The notes under the pieces: generated by a model
What the model saw: the letters and a program-made list of their open reading frames with translations, nothing else
Databases searched by the model: none
Told to the model about the DNA's origin: nothing
Assembly (NCBI GenBank): GCA_003344405.1
Contig: NOWV01000241.1
Span: 1-64,000, forward strand
Direction: 5' to 3'
Length of the DNA: 64,000 nucleotides
Source of the DNA: Trichoplax sp. H2
Taxonomy: Eukaryota; Placozoa; Uniplacotomia; Trichoplacea
Translations under genes and position numbers: made by a program
Shown: piece after piece, positions 1 to 13,155 of the stretch
Layout: each line of letters begins with the position of its first letter
Numbering within the stretch: the stretch's first letter is position 1

Positions 1-329
1 CATGACTGCTCCTTATTTTGGCTACTTAATTCAATTGGAATGAAAGTTTGCATCATGCTGATGCAGTGCAAAGGAATGACGAAAGCAGCGTTCGTATGTC
101 AAGTATACTATCCTACTTACTAGGCCAGGCCACGGTGCAAAACGAGCTACTCTAGCCCATACCAAGTTTTCACCATTATCTTTCATATTAAGGCCTAAAT
201 TAAATCAAGTTTCTCTCTTGAAGGCAACCACACAACAGCAACCAGCTACTACGAGATGGTGGATTGGGCAATGGCTGAAAGCCTGCAACTCGACAAACCC
301 GCGAAATTGACGACGGTGTCACGTCCGGC

Positions 330-1860
330 CGTCTGTACACAGTGCACAGTATACAGTGTACAGTTCTACAGTACAGTCTTGTACTGTAAGTTGTCCCTTT
401 TGGTCCCCACACTAGAGACCCAGTTCAGTCCAGTTCCGAGTCGAGCTACGGGGTTAGGGACTGACAACAGTCGTTCAGTATACGAAAATGACTGGGCTGA
501 CTCTTTTGCTGGTCATCTCACCTAAAGCGTATGTCTGGAAACGATACCCTATACTGTCCACCATTTTGGTCTAAATGAGCCGCTTGATCGATTTTGTAGA
601 GTGGAGTAGACGGTTTGGGCAGTAGCGTATACTAGAATAATTAGCCGCTTGGTCGATTTTGTGGAATGGAGTAGATGTTTTGGGCAGTAGCGTATACTAG
701 AATAAGCAGTAAAACGATGATTAGCCCACTCATTATTTTGCAGTCAAACGGCCGCGACGCATCCCTCCGTCTTTCTGTACTATACTGGTGCTTGACAGAC
801 GGTAATGTACTGTACTGTACAGTTCAGTACTCTCATGAGATAGTAGCACACAGTGCACAGTACTGTATGTACAGTGTACAGTACTTTTGTCATGCAAGTA
901 CTGTACTGTACTGACTGCATAGCTACGGTAGAGACACTAAAACATCACTGAGCAGACGCATGGTCAAGGAAAAACAGCACAGTCGACAGTAGAGACCGTC
1001 TATGAGAGTCTGTAGTCGACAGTATTGCTAGTGTTTCGTGAAACTTGACATGTACTGTACACTGTACACTGTACAGTACAGTACAGTACTGTAGAGGACT
1101 CTTGATAGAATAATTACTGTACTGTACTGTATACTCGTATAAGTAAAGCATACTGGTATTTTCAATCCAATGGATTCCTTTGCAGGACGTCTACTACGTC
1201 AATACCGACACTGTTATAGTACTACTGGTACTAGATGAAATATTGTAGGTATAGTAGAAGGTCGGGGAGTCATGAATTGTTCTTATTCAGTCTACAGTAC
1301 AGTACTTGTAGTGGCAGTATTTTGCATACTGTACTGTACTTTGCAGAATGAACGCAATGCAGTGTACAGTGTACAGTGTACAGTGCTGTCCTGTATTGTA
1401 CTGTACTGTACACTGTACTGGATTGATTGATGTATTATTTGTTCACTTTCCGAAATTTATTTGTTTTTGGATGTTAAAATTTAATTTATCGGCTGAAATA
1501 TCTTAGACATACTGTACAGTACAGTATCTCAATTTCGACTGTGTACAGTACAGTACTGTACTGTACTGTACTTTACAGAATGGAGGCAATGCACAGTACT
1601 GTACTGCACAGTGTACAGTGTACACTGCAGTCCTGTATTGTACTGGACTGGACTGGATAATATCAATGTTGCGTAGTTTGCCCACTTTGGGGCAATGGAA
1701 GAAATACGCAGGTGCAGTTTGGCAGGCCCTGAACTGCGCATCCGCGTTCCGGCCCATTCCCTACATGTTATCGTATCTCAATTTCTACTGTGTACAGTAT
1801 GTGCGTTGGTGGTCAGCGTCCATCATCATACTGTAGTCAGTGTACTGTAGACTGCAGTGA
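330..1860. repeat. GTAC-palindrome repeat field upstream of ARIH1
   Basis: Short runs built from the units ACAGTAC, GTACTGT and ACAGTGTAC recur many times, for example near 335-390, 800-910, 1050-1130, 1295-1425, 1510-1640 and 1790-1855. Each run is largely its own reverse complement. The open reading frames across it encode only Y/C/T/V/Q/S-rich peptides on both strands, as expected from a palindromic repeat, so no gene is called. The field ends about 150 bases before the ARIH1 start codon. Confidence 0.85.
578..707 (+). repeat. 65-bp tandem duplication
   Basis: Two adjacent copies start at 578 and 643 with the same opening (AGCCGCTTG, then TCGATTTTGT) and the same end (GGGCAGTAGCGTATACTAGA). 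They differ at a few positions. No coding content is seen. Confidence 0.8.
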
Positions 1861-2000
1861 CCCCCTAGCGACTGTTGAATCAACTCGGTGTAGTGACCTG
1901 ACTTTGCGAGTGAAACAAAGCATTCCGTCATTTTGAAGCAATTCATCACTGTTGTCGTCCGCCATTTGTTGATCGCTGTCGGGCTTGCTCGATTTTCATC

Positions 2001-5000
2001 ATGGAGAGCGACGAAGAAGGAATTTACGATGTGGAAAGCGACGCAAGTATCAACTATAATTCCTCCGATGATGGCATTTATAGTGAGGGAGAAAATACTG
2101 CACACGGAGAAGCCAACGATTTTATGGATGAACCGACTTCGTATAAATGTCTGACTTCCGATCAAATTTTCAATTATATGATGAAAGTGGTGGACGAGGT
2201 CAACGCTATTTTACAGGTAAGGAAAGCAGTCAGACAGTTGATTTGAGTCCATGATGATAGTCAGCAGACATGGCTGTCGATGATGATCATCGTACTGTCG
2301 TTGAATGGCGTGGATGGAAGGTGCAGTGCAGTCATGCAGACCCAAGACAGCAATGTTTACAAGAGCATCGATAGCAGTGGACTAGACACTTGTAGAAGAA
2401 TTCATCCACGCTACTCTTGCCGATCATCAACAGTCTTATTGCAATGCTATCCACATAGTAGGCAAGAGGAGATGGACTGTGGTATCTTGAGCAATCGCTA
2501 GTCTTAAATCAACGATATCATCCATGCTACTGGAGCTCCATTGCTTGTCTAGCCAATGAGTTCAAACCACTTTCCAACCTACACTGTAGTCTATCATTGG
2601 AGTGCCAACCTCCCTTGACCATTTCCACAACACAAGACAGTTACGGCATCATCAGCAAGACTCTCAATCATGTCTGTATAGCCGCACTATCCAGTATCAA
2701 TCAATCAATCGATTTGTTACTACAAATGAATTGTGGACCATCATTTCACAATACATTCAATTCTAATTTGATTCATTTCTAATTTTCCTTTCATCTATTT
2801 CCTAATTGAATGATACATGGATAACATAAAAAGCTTCCACCTCATATAACCTGTATCCTATTAAATCATTTCAAATGGGATAAAGAAAAATTAATGGAAA
2901 GGTAGGAAGCATTATTCACTCTCTTCTTGCAAAAATATACTCTTTACACATGATTAGCATACTGTCAACAAATCGGATCATACGTGCAGTCTTGATTCGT
3001 AAGCGTATTAATAGCATGTATCTATCGTCATCTCATGCAAATAGTCGTTTCGTAGTTGTAACCATTCAATTGTATCTTTCCATCCATGACAACGTAATAT
3101 ACAAAAAAGAGGAATCATTCTTATTGTCAATTTTTGTCAATAATCAAACTTTAAGGTACTATGAAGGTGATCAAGATAAGATATTTGAAGAAGCACAAAC
3201 CATTAATCCTTTTCGATTGAAAGGAAAGGTAAATCATATCAACATCGATACATGACAGTAATTCGTCTACTTTTCAGTCATAGCTTAAACTTCGGGTAAT
3301 CAAGGTAGTCTCTAGCAATACAAACAATATTACTTCATTTTCCATGCAGTCAGTTTGTACACACTGATCAAGGAAAAGTGAAAACAAAACTATTACTTTC
3401 ACCAATGTACTTGATTTGTTGATATTGACTTGATGATGTGCACTCATAAAATCGATACTACAGTATCAGCAAAAAAATACACACGTATCAAGTGGACTGA
3501 CCAAAATTTCAAATTAATCTTTGACAGACTAAGCGTCCTTTAACAACTCAGGAAGTCTGCGATATATGCTACTTGCCTTCTCAGGTAAATGTTGCATCAA
3601 CTTTATCCTACTTCACTTATTGTCTACAATATGCTTATAAATTTACTCTTTTATGCTGTCATGGATAGCAAGAAACTAATCTTCTACTCCTATTCCAATA
3701 TGAATTGTATCTCTTATAAAGCATATGAACGGATTACAATGTGGCCATTTTTTCTGCATCGATTGTTGGAATGAATACTTAAGAATTAAAATTATTGATG
3801 AAGGACAGGGACAAGTAAGTGATTACGAACGATATCATCTAACACAGTGGACAGCATCTTTTCCAAAGTCTTCCAAATGTTAATTTATACAATTCCATCT
3901 TTGCTACAAGTAGTTATAAAGACTCATCATGCAGTGTTAATATCTTGCATTATTGAATTTCTAGAAAATTGCTTGTCCAGCCAATGACTGCAATATTCTA
4001 ACGGATTATGAAACTATATTGTAAGTTAAACGATTACCTTTAGCATGCAATTTAACAGTGTATAGGCTACATCCTCAATTTCATGACAGTATAAAGGCTC
4101 TGCATATTTTATTCACTCTACAGTCAATTGTGCCTACTCATAGTGATTGTCGAGTAATTTCATCATTTTCCAATGCTTGCTGTATCAAAATGTAGGAGTT
4201 TATTACGAGGCAGCGATATTAAAACTAAATATCATCAGCGCCTAACAGATGGATTTGTTATGGTTAGATTTTTCTTATAATTATAAATCAATTTGAAAAG
4301 ACTTTGATCTTTATTGCGTTCAATTCAAGCCATTAACTTTTTTGCAGAGCCATCATCTAATGAAGTGGTGTCCATCGCCTGGTTGTAGTGTTGTTGTTAA
4401 AGTAAGTACTGCTGGAACTCGTAATGTAACCTGTATATGTGGCCATGCATTTTGCTTCCATTGCCTTCAACCTATTCATGAACCTGTTAGGTGTCCGGTA
4501 AGCTACGCATACCATTTGTAAGTGCCATCAGTTATGGCGTAATCCTGTAGTATCCTACGTTTGAGTGTGACCCCCAATTTTTCAACCCACTATCGCTAAC
4601 AGCTGTTGAAAAAGTGGCTAAGAAAGTGTAATGATGACAGTGAAACTGCTCATTGGATATCAGCAAATACCAAAGAATGTCCAAAGTGTCGTGCAACTAT
4701 TGAAAAGAACGGAGGTTGTAATCATATGATTTGTCAAAACAAGAGTTGCAAGGTAACCTAGGATTTACTTACCACTATATAGTTGTAATGATATATGAGT
4801 TGTACGCTGATTCTCTTCTACGGTACTAATATGAATCCATGCAGATTCTAATATAATGATCACATTCAATGATAATATAGTTTGACTTTTGTTGGATCTG
4901 CTTGAGTGCTTGGTCACCGCATGGTTCAAGTTGGTATGTAACGCAAAATTATAATGAACTAAATATCTCCATCTTTTCAATAATTTCTTGTATCCATTTT

Positions 5001-6054
5001 ATATCATATTAACGATATTGAATTTATTCATCATAAAGGTATAACTGTAATAGATATGATGCAAACGACTCTGTAGCTGCTAGAACAGCGCAAGAGGTTA
5101 CGTGACAATTTTCGTCTTAGCTGCATTTACTATTTCTCTATTTGATACATTTTCATTGATTTTTACCAGTTTTACAACTTTTTATATTTTTCTTCTGTCT
5201 TTCCGATAGAAATCTCGTGCTGCTTTGAATCGATATTTATTCTACTGTGATAGATATATGAATCATCGCCAAAGTTTAGAATTAGAACATAAGGTTGAGT
5301 TAAATTTTATTCTAAATCCTTGATGGAGCTCCAGCAATAACGTTGTTATCTCTAATATTCTACAGTTGTATTCCAAAATAAAATTTAAAATGGAAGAAAT
5401 GCAACAACATAATATGTCTTGGATTGAGGTAACCATAAAGTTTGTAAATTTGCCATTATCTTTTTCCTTGAAAACTTATTATCATTGCTTCGGTTGTCAA
5501 CATTAGTGCTAACTAGTGCTCTACTAACATATAGGTTCAGTTTTTGAAAAAGGCTGTAGATATCCTGTGTAAATGTAGGAATACATTAAAATATACGTAC
5601 GTTTTTGCATTTTATTTGAGAAGCAACAACCAAGCTACTATCTTTGAAGTAAGTAAACATTTATAATAATTTCCTTTCTATAAATTATCTACTCTGTATC
5701 GCGGATTTACTTCTTGCTGCTCACTAAATGATATGTAGGCAAATCAAAAAGATCTTGAAATGGCGACCGAGAGATTGTCTGAGTACTTGGAAAGGGATGT
5801 TACAACTGATGAACTGTCTAATATTAAACAAAAAGTTCAGGATAAGGCAAAGTATGAAATTATATTCAATACTATTAGTTCTATAGCGATAGGATGACAT
5901 TTTAATGTATCTTTTATACTTTTTACGCTTATGTAATTGAATGCTATTTGGTACTACTGTCCATTACAGATACTGTGAAGGTCGATGTGAAGCATTACTG
6001 CGGCATGTCTACGAAGGATATGACATGGATCTCTGGGAATATTTAGATGAATGA
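2001..6054 (+). CDS. ARIH1: E3 ubiquitin-protein ligase ariadne-1 (RBR type), 16 exons
   Basis: Predicted 499-residue RING-between-RING ubiquitin ligase. The family takes ubiquitin from E2 onto a RING2 cysteine and works with neddylated cullin-RING ligases. Exons: 2001-2216, 2834-2901, 3156-3228, 3528-3584, 3722-3814, 3965-4020, 4196-4262, 4348-4497, 4603-4752, 4881-4933, 5039-5096, 5210-5293, 5366-5428, 5535-5648, 5739-5851, 5970-6054. All borders are GT-AG and phases agree. The N-terminus is acidic ([10 protein letters not shown]). RING1 begins with CDIC near residue 130 and CGHFFCIDC follows. The IBR lies in exon 8. RING2 in exon 9 has CPKC and NGGCNHMIC, whose GGC cysteine (about residue 299) matches the family's catalytic cysteine. 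The C-terminal Ariadne domain ends DLWEYLDE. The acidic start is shorter than in the human protein (557 residues). Confidence 0.95.
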
Positions 6055-6740
6055 TGTCCATACAGTATTCATCAATCCAATTGATGAGAAACTTTATAGG
6101 CGATGGTATCGTATTTATTAGCAAATTGAATCATCAGTTCTATACATCTAGAAAAAGGAAACTATAGTCAATATCAGCTCTTGTTGACTGTACTAGTCTT
6201 GCAAATTTTGATAATTTGAGGAGGGTATCTGGTCGAGCAATTCTAAGTTATATCACATATTTTAACGTGCACAAAGTACGTGTATCAAGAAGGGTATTTA
6301 TCATATGAAATTTGAGCTAAGTGCTATTAGATTTAATATACTGTAGTTGATTTGCTATTACACAACTGATAATCTTTTCTTGAAACGGTGATAACCTATG
6401 ATTGTTTACACGTTTAGTATTAATGGGCAAGTGTTGGTAATTTGCAGTGTCACATTAATCATCAACTGTTTTATATTAGTTATACTAGAGAAATTATAGC
6501 ACCAGGTGCTTTCATTTTTCTTGCCAAGTGGGGGTCTAGCATATTGTATTGATTAACTTGGATGTACGCGGTTGTCATATTTTTCAGTTTTTTTTAAGTG
6601 CTTTAATCATGATAAGATGTATGTACCTTTAAGTATGTAAATACAAGTCAAAGCATACTTTATTCAAATTTATCTGAAAATACTGATGCTGTAATTAAAT
6701 TGCTGTATAAAATTTTAAAATGTTGTGATAAAAATCATGG

Positions 6741-6746
6741 AATAAA
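6741..6746 (+). terminator. Candidate polyadenylation signal for ARIH1
   Basis: AATAAA lies about 690 bases after the ARIH1 stop. Further AATAAA-like words follow near 6810. Which one is used cannot be told from sequence alone. Confidence 0.4.
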
Positions 6747-7550
6747 ATCTACATCGTTGTATAACTTGTTTGGCAAGAGTATGCATGCTCCAGGCAATCG
6801 CATTTTGGTCAATAAATAGAATCGGTGCGAGTTAACATTGGAGACAATAAAGGCGGCTAAAACTTTTACTAAAACGATCTTTGGCAATATAGCGTTGACT
6901 TTAATCATTCCCATGTAGGTTATGGACTATTTGTTTTTGTTTTTTGCAATGATACGATTAATTCTATGTGGAAGATTAACAAAGTTTATTCGCGTTGTAA
7001 GTCAACGGCGATGCATATTGTAGTACTCAATTTTGCCATTAAAGTATCAACACTACTGTAGAGTTGGACATTAAGTGGCTTAGGAACTATGCTATTAACA
7101 CCCACTCCTCAATTAATAATTCATAGTGAGCTAAGATTTTAAATTTGGTGTAGCTGTTTTATAAACGTTGATTCAATTTGTACACGGAATGTAAGGAATC
7201 GCATTGCCCAGGTACAATCCCTAAGGTGGATGAAAACAGTTATTGGAGAAAAGGATAGTAACTTTTTCTTACGACTAGTGGGATAAATTGAACGAAAACT
7301 GATTATACCTAGTAACTGCCTTTGTTTACTTAAGTTACAGTTAATCATGTCGTGTAGGGAGGGAATGGATGAGTAGCGAGTACGGTTGGAAATGATGAAA
7401 TGCGAGTCTGTTGTGCGTTGCACACATTATTATTAATACTGCATTTGGTAAGTTAACACGGTAGTAACTGGTTATGAGTGGATGTTGAGTTGGTTAGTTA
7501 ATGCGTTGGCTTGAAAGATAATTTACATCACCAGTTGTTGTTGATTGGCA

Positions 7551-7556
7551 TTTATT
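7551..7556 (-). terminator. Candidate polyadenylation signal for aldolase
   Basis: TTTATT on the plus strand reads AATAAA on the minus strand, about 210 bases past the aldolase stop codon. This is a reasonable 3' UTR length. Confidence 0.45.
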
Positions 7557-7767
7557 TTATTGCAATTTTAATGATTTTAATTGATCTACAATAATTATTA
7601 TCAATTCATTAGAATCAATCGAAGTAAGTACTACGTTAACGTAGGTTATCATTTATCCTACAGTCAATGTCTAGTAAATGATCAGTAGGAACAAGGATAG
7701 CAATTTCTTCATACCAATACGATCATTGATGATGATCTATAGATACAAATTCATCATCGAAACTAGG

Positions 7768-8853
7768 TTAGTAGACATGATTACTGACAAACAAACTCTG
7801 TGAAGCAGCAGCACTATCAGCTCCTTCGCCGGCATATTTTCCTAACGTTGCTGAGCCATTGGCTTTAGCTCTCTTGAGAAATTCTTCTTGTGAAGAAGTG
7901 GTATTTTCCACCTTGCCTTGCCAAGCTTTTAGAGCGCTCGCTTGCAATGCCCTTCCAAATGAAAATGATAAAGCCCATGGCTTGGTACCTGGGCAGCTAT
8001 TGATCGCTGACAAGTTGATACTAGCTCGTTCTTCGGATTGTCCACCGGAAAGGAAAACAATTCCTGGCACAGCAGCAGGTACAGTTCTTGCTAGCGTGAC
8101 AACGGTAGCCTTAGCTACTTCAGCGGGTAAAGCTTTGGTTTGATAAGAGGCACCTTCAGTGACCATGTTGGGTTTTAACAAGGTTCCTTCCAAGAAAACA
8201 TTATGATCGTGTAAAGCCTTATAAGTCGCCGCCAGTACTCTTTGAGTGACTTTTTGACAGACTGGCAAGGAATGGTCGCCGTCTGGTATCACTTCGGGTT
8301 CAACAATAGGAACGATTCCATTTTGTTGACAAATACTAGCATATCGGGCTAGTACATGGGCATTTTCTTGAATAGCCAATTCACTGGGTGTTGAAGCTGT
8401 AATCTTGAGGACACATCGCCACTTGGCAAATTGAGCACCATCGGCTCTATACTGGGCACAACGCTTGCCTAAATCGTCTAAGCCTTGTGTGGTCGTTTCG
8501 GCGCTTGTACCTAATAATTGTACAACACCCTTGTCTACTTTAATCCCTGGTATAATACCGTTGTCCTTGAGTACTTGAACAAATGGTGTGCCTTGATCGT
8601 CTTTCTGATATAAAGTTTCGTGAAAAAGAATAACGCCACTAATATACCTTCCCATATCTTTGCTGGATGTAAAGAGTAATTGACGAAATTTTCGACGATT
8701 ATCTTCTACATTCTCAACACCGATGCTCGCTAAGCGTTTTCCCATTGTTCCTGTACTCTCATCAGCAGCCAAAATACCTTTGCCAGGAGCGACAATTTGC
8801 TTGGCAACAGAAGCAAGTTCTTGCTTCATTTCTGCAGTTAATTCTAGAGCCAT
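7768..8853 (-). CDS. ALDO: Fructose-bisphosphate aldolase, class I, intronless
   Basis: Complete 361-residue class I aldolase, which reversibly splits fructose 1,6-bisphosphate into DHAP and glyceraldehyde 3-phosphate in cytosolic glycolysis and gluconeogenesis. Visible residues include the DEST motif at 31-34, KWRCVLK at 144-150, VEPEV at 184-188, and the Schiff-base lysine in TLLKPNM at about residue 227. The C-terminal tyrosine (NHVY), needed for full catalysis in animal aldolases, is present. Length is close to the 364 of vertebrate paralogues. The start is the first ATG, giving the family-like [13 protein letters not shown]. The whole gene is one exon, unlike most neighbours, so it may be an old retrocopy or have lost its introns. 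The animal A/B/C isoforms cannot be told apart here. Confidence 0.97.
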   Translation of the reverse strand: MALELTAEMKQELASVAKQIVAPGKGILAADESTGTMGKRLASIGVENVEDNRRKFRQLLFTSSKDMGRYISGVILFHETLYQKDDQGTPFVQVLKDNGIIPGIKVDKGVVQLLGTSAETTTQGLDDLGKRCAQYRADGAQFAKWRCVLKITASTPSELAIQENAHVLARYASICQQNGIVPIVEPEVIPDGDHSLPVCQKVTQRVLAATYKALHDHNVFLEGTLLKPNMVTEGASYQTKALPAEVAKATVVTLARTVPAAVPGIVFLSGGQSEERASINLSAINSCPGTKPWALSFSFGRALQASALKAWQGKVENTTSSQEEFLKRAKANGSATLGKYAGEGADSAAASQSLFVSNHVY

Positions 8854-8854
8854 G

Positions 8855-8868
8855 TTTTTTTTTTTTTT
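8855..8868 (-). promoter_or_regulatory. A14 tract just before the aldolase start codon
   Basis: On the minus strand, fourteen A residues run up to one base before the ATG, so the 5' leader probably ends in poly(A) followed by C-ATG. Poly(A) leaders can help initiation in some systems. Any role here is inference. Confidence 0.5.
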
Positions 8869-9549
8869 GCGCTGTCCTTCCCGCAGTCAACCTTCGGACG
8901 AGTAACGTTGTAGTCGTCGTCCCGTTGCTTTATTGAAACGACGTGCCCAATGGTTGAGGTCACGTAACACGTCATGCTAGTGACGTTGACTTGGCAGGTC
9001 GACCCATAGTGGACGTAGCATCGTGGTGTACCGACTGCGTCAGTAGACTGGCCGGTGACGCGTAGCCAAAAATCTTTTGCTGGGCACGGGTGGACTCAAC
9101 ACGTGGTACGATTGATGCCATTTCATTGGCTCTATTGGGAAGGTGTTGTTCCAGGTTGTTCCAGGTGTTTATTGTAAGACAAAATGGTGCAGTACTGGTA
9201 CCGACCGGGCCAATACTTGACTTTACTGGGCTAACAGGAATGAATATTCCTCTATTTAGTCTGCCATCCTTGGTTGGCAGTTTGGTTGATGAAACAAGTT
9301 GAAGAGATGAGAGATGGACGCAGAAACGTGATAGCCAACGTGTATGGGTGATGTTTGGTGTTTGTGCAGAGGAAATGGAAAACATCTGATCGTCTGCTGA
9401 TAGCATCATCACGGCACGTGTATGGTATGATGTGTTGTACGCTGCAGTCCGAAAGGTCGTAACGCCACAATATGTTCTGCTTCCACGCCATACACAAGCA
9501 AGAAAAATCCAAGCCTATTAGCGACCATACCGTACTGAAGCCTGCCACC
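8869..9549. other. Divergent spacer, aldolase side
   Basis: This holds the presumed aldolase promoter and 5' UTR. Base composition is more GC-rich than the gene introns. Overlapping reading frames on both strands show no family resemblance and are treated as chance. No TATA box was securely identified. Confidence 0.5.
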
Positions 9550-10385
9550 AACGGTGCTCTACAGTGTACAGTACGGTACTGTACACTGTATACAGTACAG
9601 TACAGTATACTGTACTGTAGGTCTTCAGAATTGGGTCCGGTCCAATCCGGTCCGCTGCACGACCACAGTAAAACAGCGCGGACGGTACATTACTGCCGGT
9701 AAGAAGTAACCAAGTTTTTAGTTTACTGTACTGTACCAACTTACTGGACTAAGCAAGGTAAAGACTTCTCTGATTGATTTTGACTGACGCTACTGCATTT
9801 GCGCAGTACAGCCAGGACAGGACTAGACTGACTAAGTACATAAAAGACTCTCCTGATCATCGGATCGATTGCCTACTACTGCATGTGCGCAGTACAGCCG
9901 GTACACGTAGTACCGATTGTACAATGCACACTTGCACAGTACAGTGTACAGTCCAGTCCAGTATGATCTACTGTACTAAACTGGACTGTAGCTAAATCGG
10001 TGCATAATGGAGTGAGTGACTAATTTTCACTAGAAAATGAATTCAATTTCATATGATGCACTGAGAGAGATCGGATAAACATCGACCGATATCCATTTTA
10101 CTTAAAATCGATTAATATTAAAGTATTGGATTGCATTTTGAATAAGCTGATAGGAAATGAATCACACCGCACTGTACTGAGTACTCTACGTACAGTACTT
10201 CAGGTGTGTACTCAGTACATTGTACTGTACGTCGTGGAGGCCACGGTCAGATGGTCAGATGCCGATCATGTTGTCCCCAGGTGATTACGTCATCTTTATT
10301 CAACGTGACTTACCCTCACAACACTCATTAGACAGTAATACAGTACAATATACTGTACACGAGTGTACAGTACAGTACCCTAGAC
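9550..10385. repeat. GTAC-palindrome cluster between aldolase and TMEM199
   Basis: Arrays of GTACTGTA and TACAGTAC occur near 9560-9620, 9722-9736, 9935-9990, 10170-10235 and 10335-10378. A roughly 100-bp imperfect duplication also lies inside. Its shared word is ACTGCAT, then T or G, then TGCGCAGTACAGCC, near 9791 and 9878. The cluster ends about 75 bases before the TMEM199 start. Confidence 0.8.
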
Positions 10386-10460
10386 ATGGAACTGCCATGT
10401 GGACGTACAGACATACAGATTGTCGCCGTAAAAGGATAAAGTAATTCCCAATCAAGCAAG

Positions 10461-11042
10461 ATGGAGGTTGTATTCACCGAACGCTTGCATCAAGCTGCTG
10501 TTGAGGTCAGCAAACGATCCGATTTGCCTCATGATCTCCATGCCAGATTACACAATTTAACGCAGAAAGATCAATCACAATGGCCTGAAGCTATTCCATT
10601 CCAATTAGTTCAATCCATTCATCAATATTTTGTCAAAACGAAGGGTGATGACGGCACACAGAAAACTTACCTCTATCAGTTATTGGCTGGTAGTGAATTA
10701 TATCGCCAAGCATATCAGCCACCTAAACGCAATCCTGAATTACTGGCTAGGTTAGAAAGACTGAAAGCACAACAAGCCAATCGTGAATATCAAGAGATGG
10801 TCAAGGATGTTAGTCCAAAGCAATCAGCCAAGGAAACATTAGGTAAAGATCTACGATCGACACGTCGCCAACTCAGCAGTATCATCAACTTTGTCATTAC
10901 CGTGGCTTCAGCCTTTGCATTTGGCTTCTTTGCATCAAAACATGCATTTCCTAACGTTGCATTTCGAGTTTTATTTGGACTCTTTGTTGCCGTTGTGGTA
11001 GCTGCCGCCGAATTATACTTCATGGCTCGAATAGAAATTTAA
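10461..11042 (+). CDS. TMEM199: V-ATPase assembly factor TMEM199 (Vma12-like), intronless
   Basis: A 193-residue protein of the TMEM199/Vma12 family. Members sit in the ER and ER-Golgi membranes and help assemble the V0 sector of the proton pump, and so affect Golgi glycosylation and lysosome acidification. The family signature is clear in LYQLLAGSELY (about residues 72-82) and RNPELLARLERLKAQQANREY (93-113, one residue longer than can be typed in full elsewhere). Two hydrophobic spans lie at about 142-160 and 167-187, placing a luminal loop between them. The protein ends in LYFMARIEI without an ER retrieval motif. Length compares with 208 in human. The gene is one exon. Its start ATG is the first in frame and the 5' region is a GTAC-repeat spacer shared with aldolase. 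Confidence 0.93.
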   Translation: MEVVFTERLHQAAVEVSKRSDLPHDLHARLHNLTQKDQSQWPEAIPFQLVQSIHQYFVKTKGDDGTQKTYLYQLLAGSELYRQAYQPPKRNPELLARLERLKAQQANREYQEMVKDVSPKQSAKETLGKDLRSTRRQLSSIINFVITVASAFAFGFFASKHAFPNVAFRVLFGLFVAVVVAAAELYFMARIEI

Positions 11043-13155
11043 CACTAGGGAAAGGGTAAGACAGGATTGCTTTCAAGCATTCAACTAAAATTGACTCTTT
11101 TTCGACACACTCTTATGTATGCTTGTGCTGTTCAAGAAATAACTGTATATCGTCCCAACAAGGGCTCATTCATCATAAATTCTTACTGTAGAAGCTAATT
11201 ATTGACTAGTCCTACGGGGATAATATCAAAGTCGTATTATAAACTACTGAACATTATCCAAGCTGCAATGATTTACTGCGTTATCTTGTATCGCCAGTGT
11301 GTTGATACTACTGTATAGTAAAACATAATTTAGTTCCACGTCAATATTAATAATCTACTTACTTACTATGCATAGGCTAACACTTATGCACTCCATGATG
11401 AATCATCTGTTACTGACTTGATAGCACTAAAGTGTCATAAAATTTTGGTGCTGATCAATGGTTGAAGTAACATGAAATCTTCTCTCTGAATTATAAATAA
11501 TTGATTAATATTACTCTTCATTAAAGCAAGTCAAGAGCAATACAGCTTACGCTATTGCAAAACGTAGCTAACGCTAGAAAATGATATTAGCTTGTAGACT
11601 GGCATTATTTCTGATTGTCTACTGACATGATTCTTGTTGTTTGGCGTATCTACTGCTTTACAGGTACTTTGTCAATCTTATGATTGACCGCAATGAAAAT
11701 TGACGATGAATCGGAAGATTAAACAAGGATTTGAGTCGTGGTTGATTAAAGCATTTAATAGGAGGATACCTTACAAATGTGTCGATAAATGATGGCTACA
11801 CGATGAATGACTGAAATCTACAAACATACGTACACTTTCAATCAACTAACTACTTTATGCTGCTTGGCTCAAATTTATTATTGTTACCTTATATCTTTAC
11901 AAACTAATACTTTGATAATGCAATAACTTTACACGAATATTATGCACATGAAACGTTATTTGTATTCTGTTAATAGATACTGCTATTGGGATACAAGTAT
12001 GTTATAAAAGTATAATCCAATAGTCTATTGATTACACTACATTGTACTTAAATGTACTATTGTTTATTTATTTATTCATCGCAGCCCTGATAAGTCTTAA
12101 AATACCGTATAAACTATCACACTAAATTTATCAATACATTTATCAACACATTATTGGATCCACCCCGCATCCCTAAGGATATATTGAACCATACTACAGT
12201 AACTGTAGACTCATATTTAAGTGTTGAATTTAACTGAATTATTGCTTCTAGCAAAGATTGTCTTCCAGGCAAATTTTATTAACTTTATTATAGAGTTTTT
12301 TCATAGTGCTACTATGATGTGCAATGAGCTCGAATTGAAAGCAAAAGCTTCATTACAGTAACCATATTTACCTAGATTGCACTTGTTATATGATATAAAA
12401 TTCTAAAACTGCATGATACCGTACATGCTACGATAGATTCTGTTTGATTTTCTTCATACATAGATATTAGTCCTCCTTATTGTTGCTAGAGTAAATTGCA
12501 GATTTTACTCTTTGAATAGCCTTAAGAGATATACAAGAATACAAATTTTAAACTTAATATAGTAATGTATTATATGGAATTGTTTACTTGATCGTAACTA
12601 CACGACAATTTGTAAGGCTGTATCGCTATCGATATTGATTTGGAATACTATGTATACTTCACGTGATGCAATATTAAGTGAAGTAAATAAGCTTGGACTG
12701 TAAATTAATAAGAGACTCTGCATAACACATACCTATTTCTAATTTCGAAAATAAATTGCTTGATAAGATATAATTTTCATGATTTATCTTTTATGAAAAG
12801 TCATAGGCCATTAAAATAACAGGTCATCATTAATATAAGCTACATGATCAGCTAGTTACTTCTCCACTAGCTACCTATTGGTATTTCTTAGTATCATGCA
12901 AAGCAAAATTTGCTATAATTTCTGTACTTATGTAATCTACAAATGGCAATCTAACAATATCAGCTTGATATCTCATTAATTACATATTACAAAGGTTTAC
13001 AATTGCAGATGTGCCCAGAATTATGATCTTGTAATGTATTATTGGGTAAAAGTAACTCACTCTCATTCAGACTATTACATAACAACAATCTCTTAAAATG
13101 TACGTTTGGCATCGAATTTTCATTGCAGGAGGTTAAACAATTTCTGTTATAAATG
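11043..13155. other. Convergent intergenic region, TMEM199 and AP3B 3' ends
   Basis: About 2.1 kb of AT-rich sequence without a recognisable exon or RNA gene. It probably includes both 3' UTRs. No GTAC arrays are present. Confidence 0.6.

Larger units (their letters stand above)
6055..7767. other. Convergent intergenic region, ARIH1 and aldolase 3' ends
   Basis: No conserved reading frame is visible. The stretch is AT-rich and should hold the 3' UTRs of both flanking genes. Unlike the divergent spacers, it has no GTAC-palindrome arrays, only isolated ACTGTA words. Confidence 0.7.

Noticed and set aside
200-1836. Many 60-90 residue open frames on both strands
   Set aside because: They are Y/C/T/V/Q/S-rich peptides produced by GTAC repeats, present in opposite frames at once, with no family resemblance. 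The same holds for frames at 9472-9739, 36600-37013 and 49984-50867.
7859-8143. Plus-strand frames inside the aldolase gene
   Set aside because: They are antisense shadows of a strongly conserved coding sequence. The frames at 8723-8936 were rejected on the same ground.
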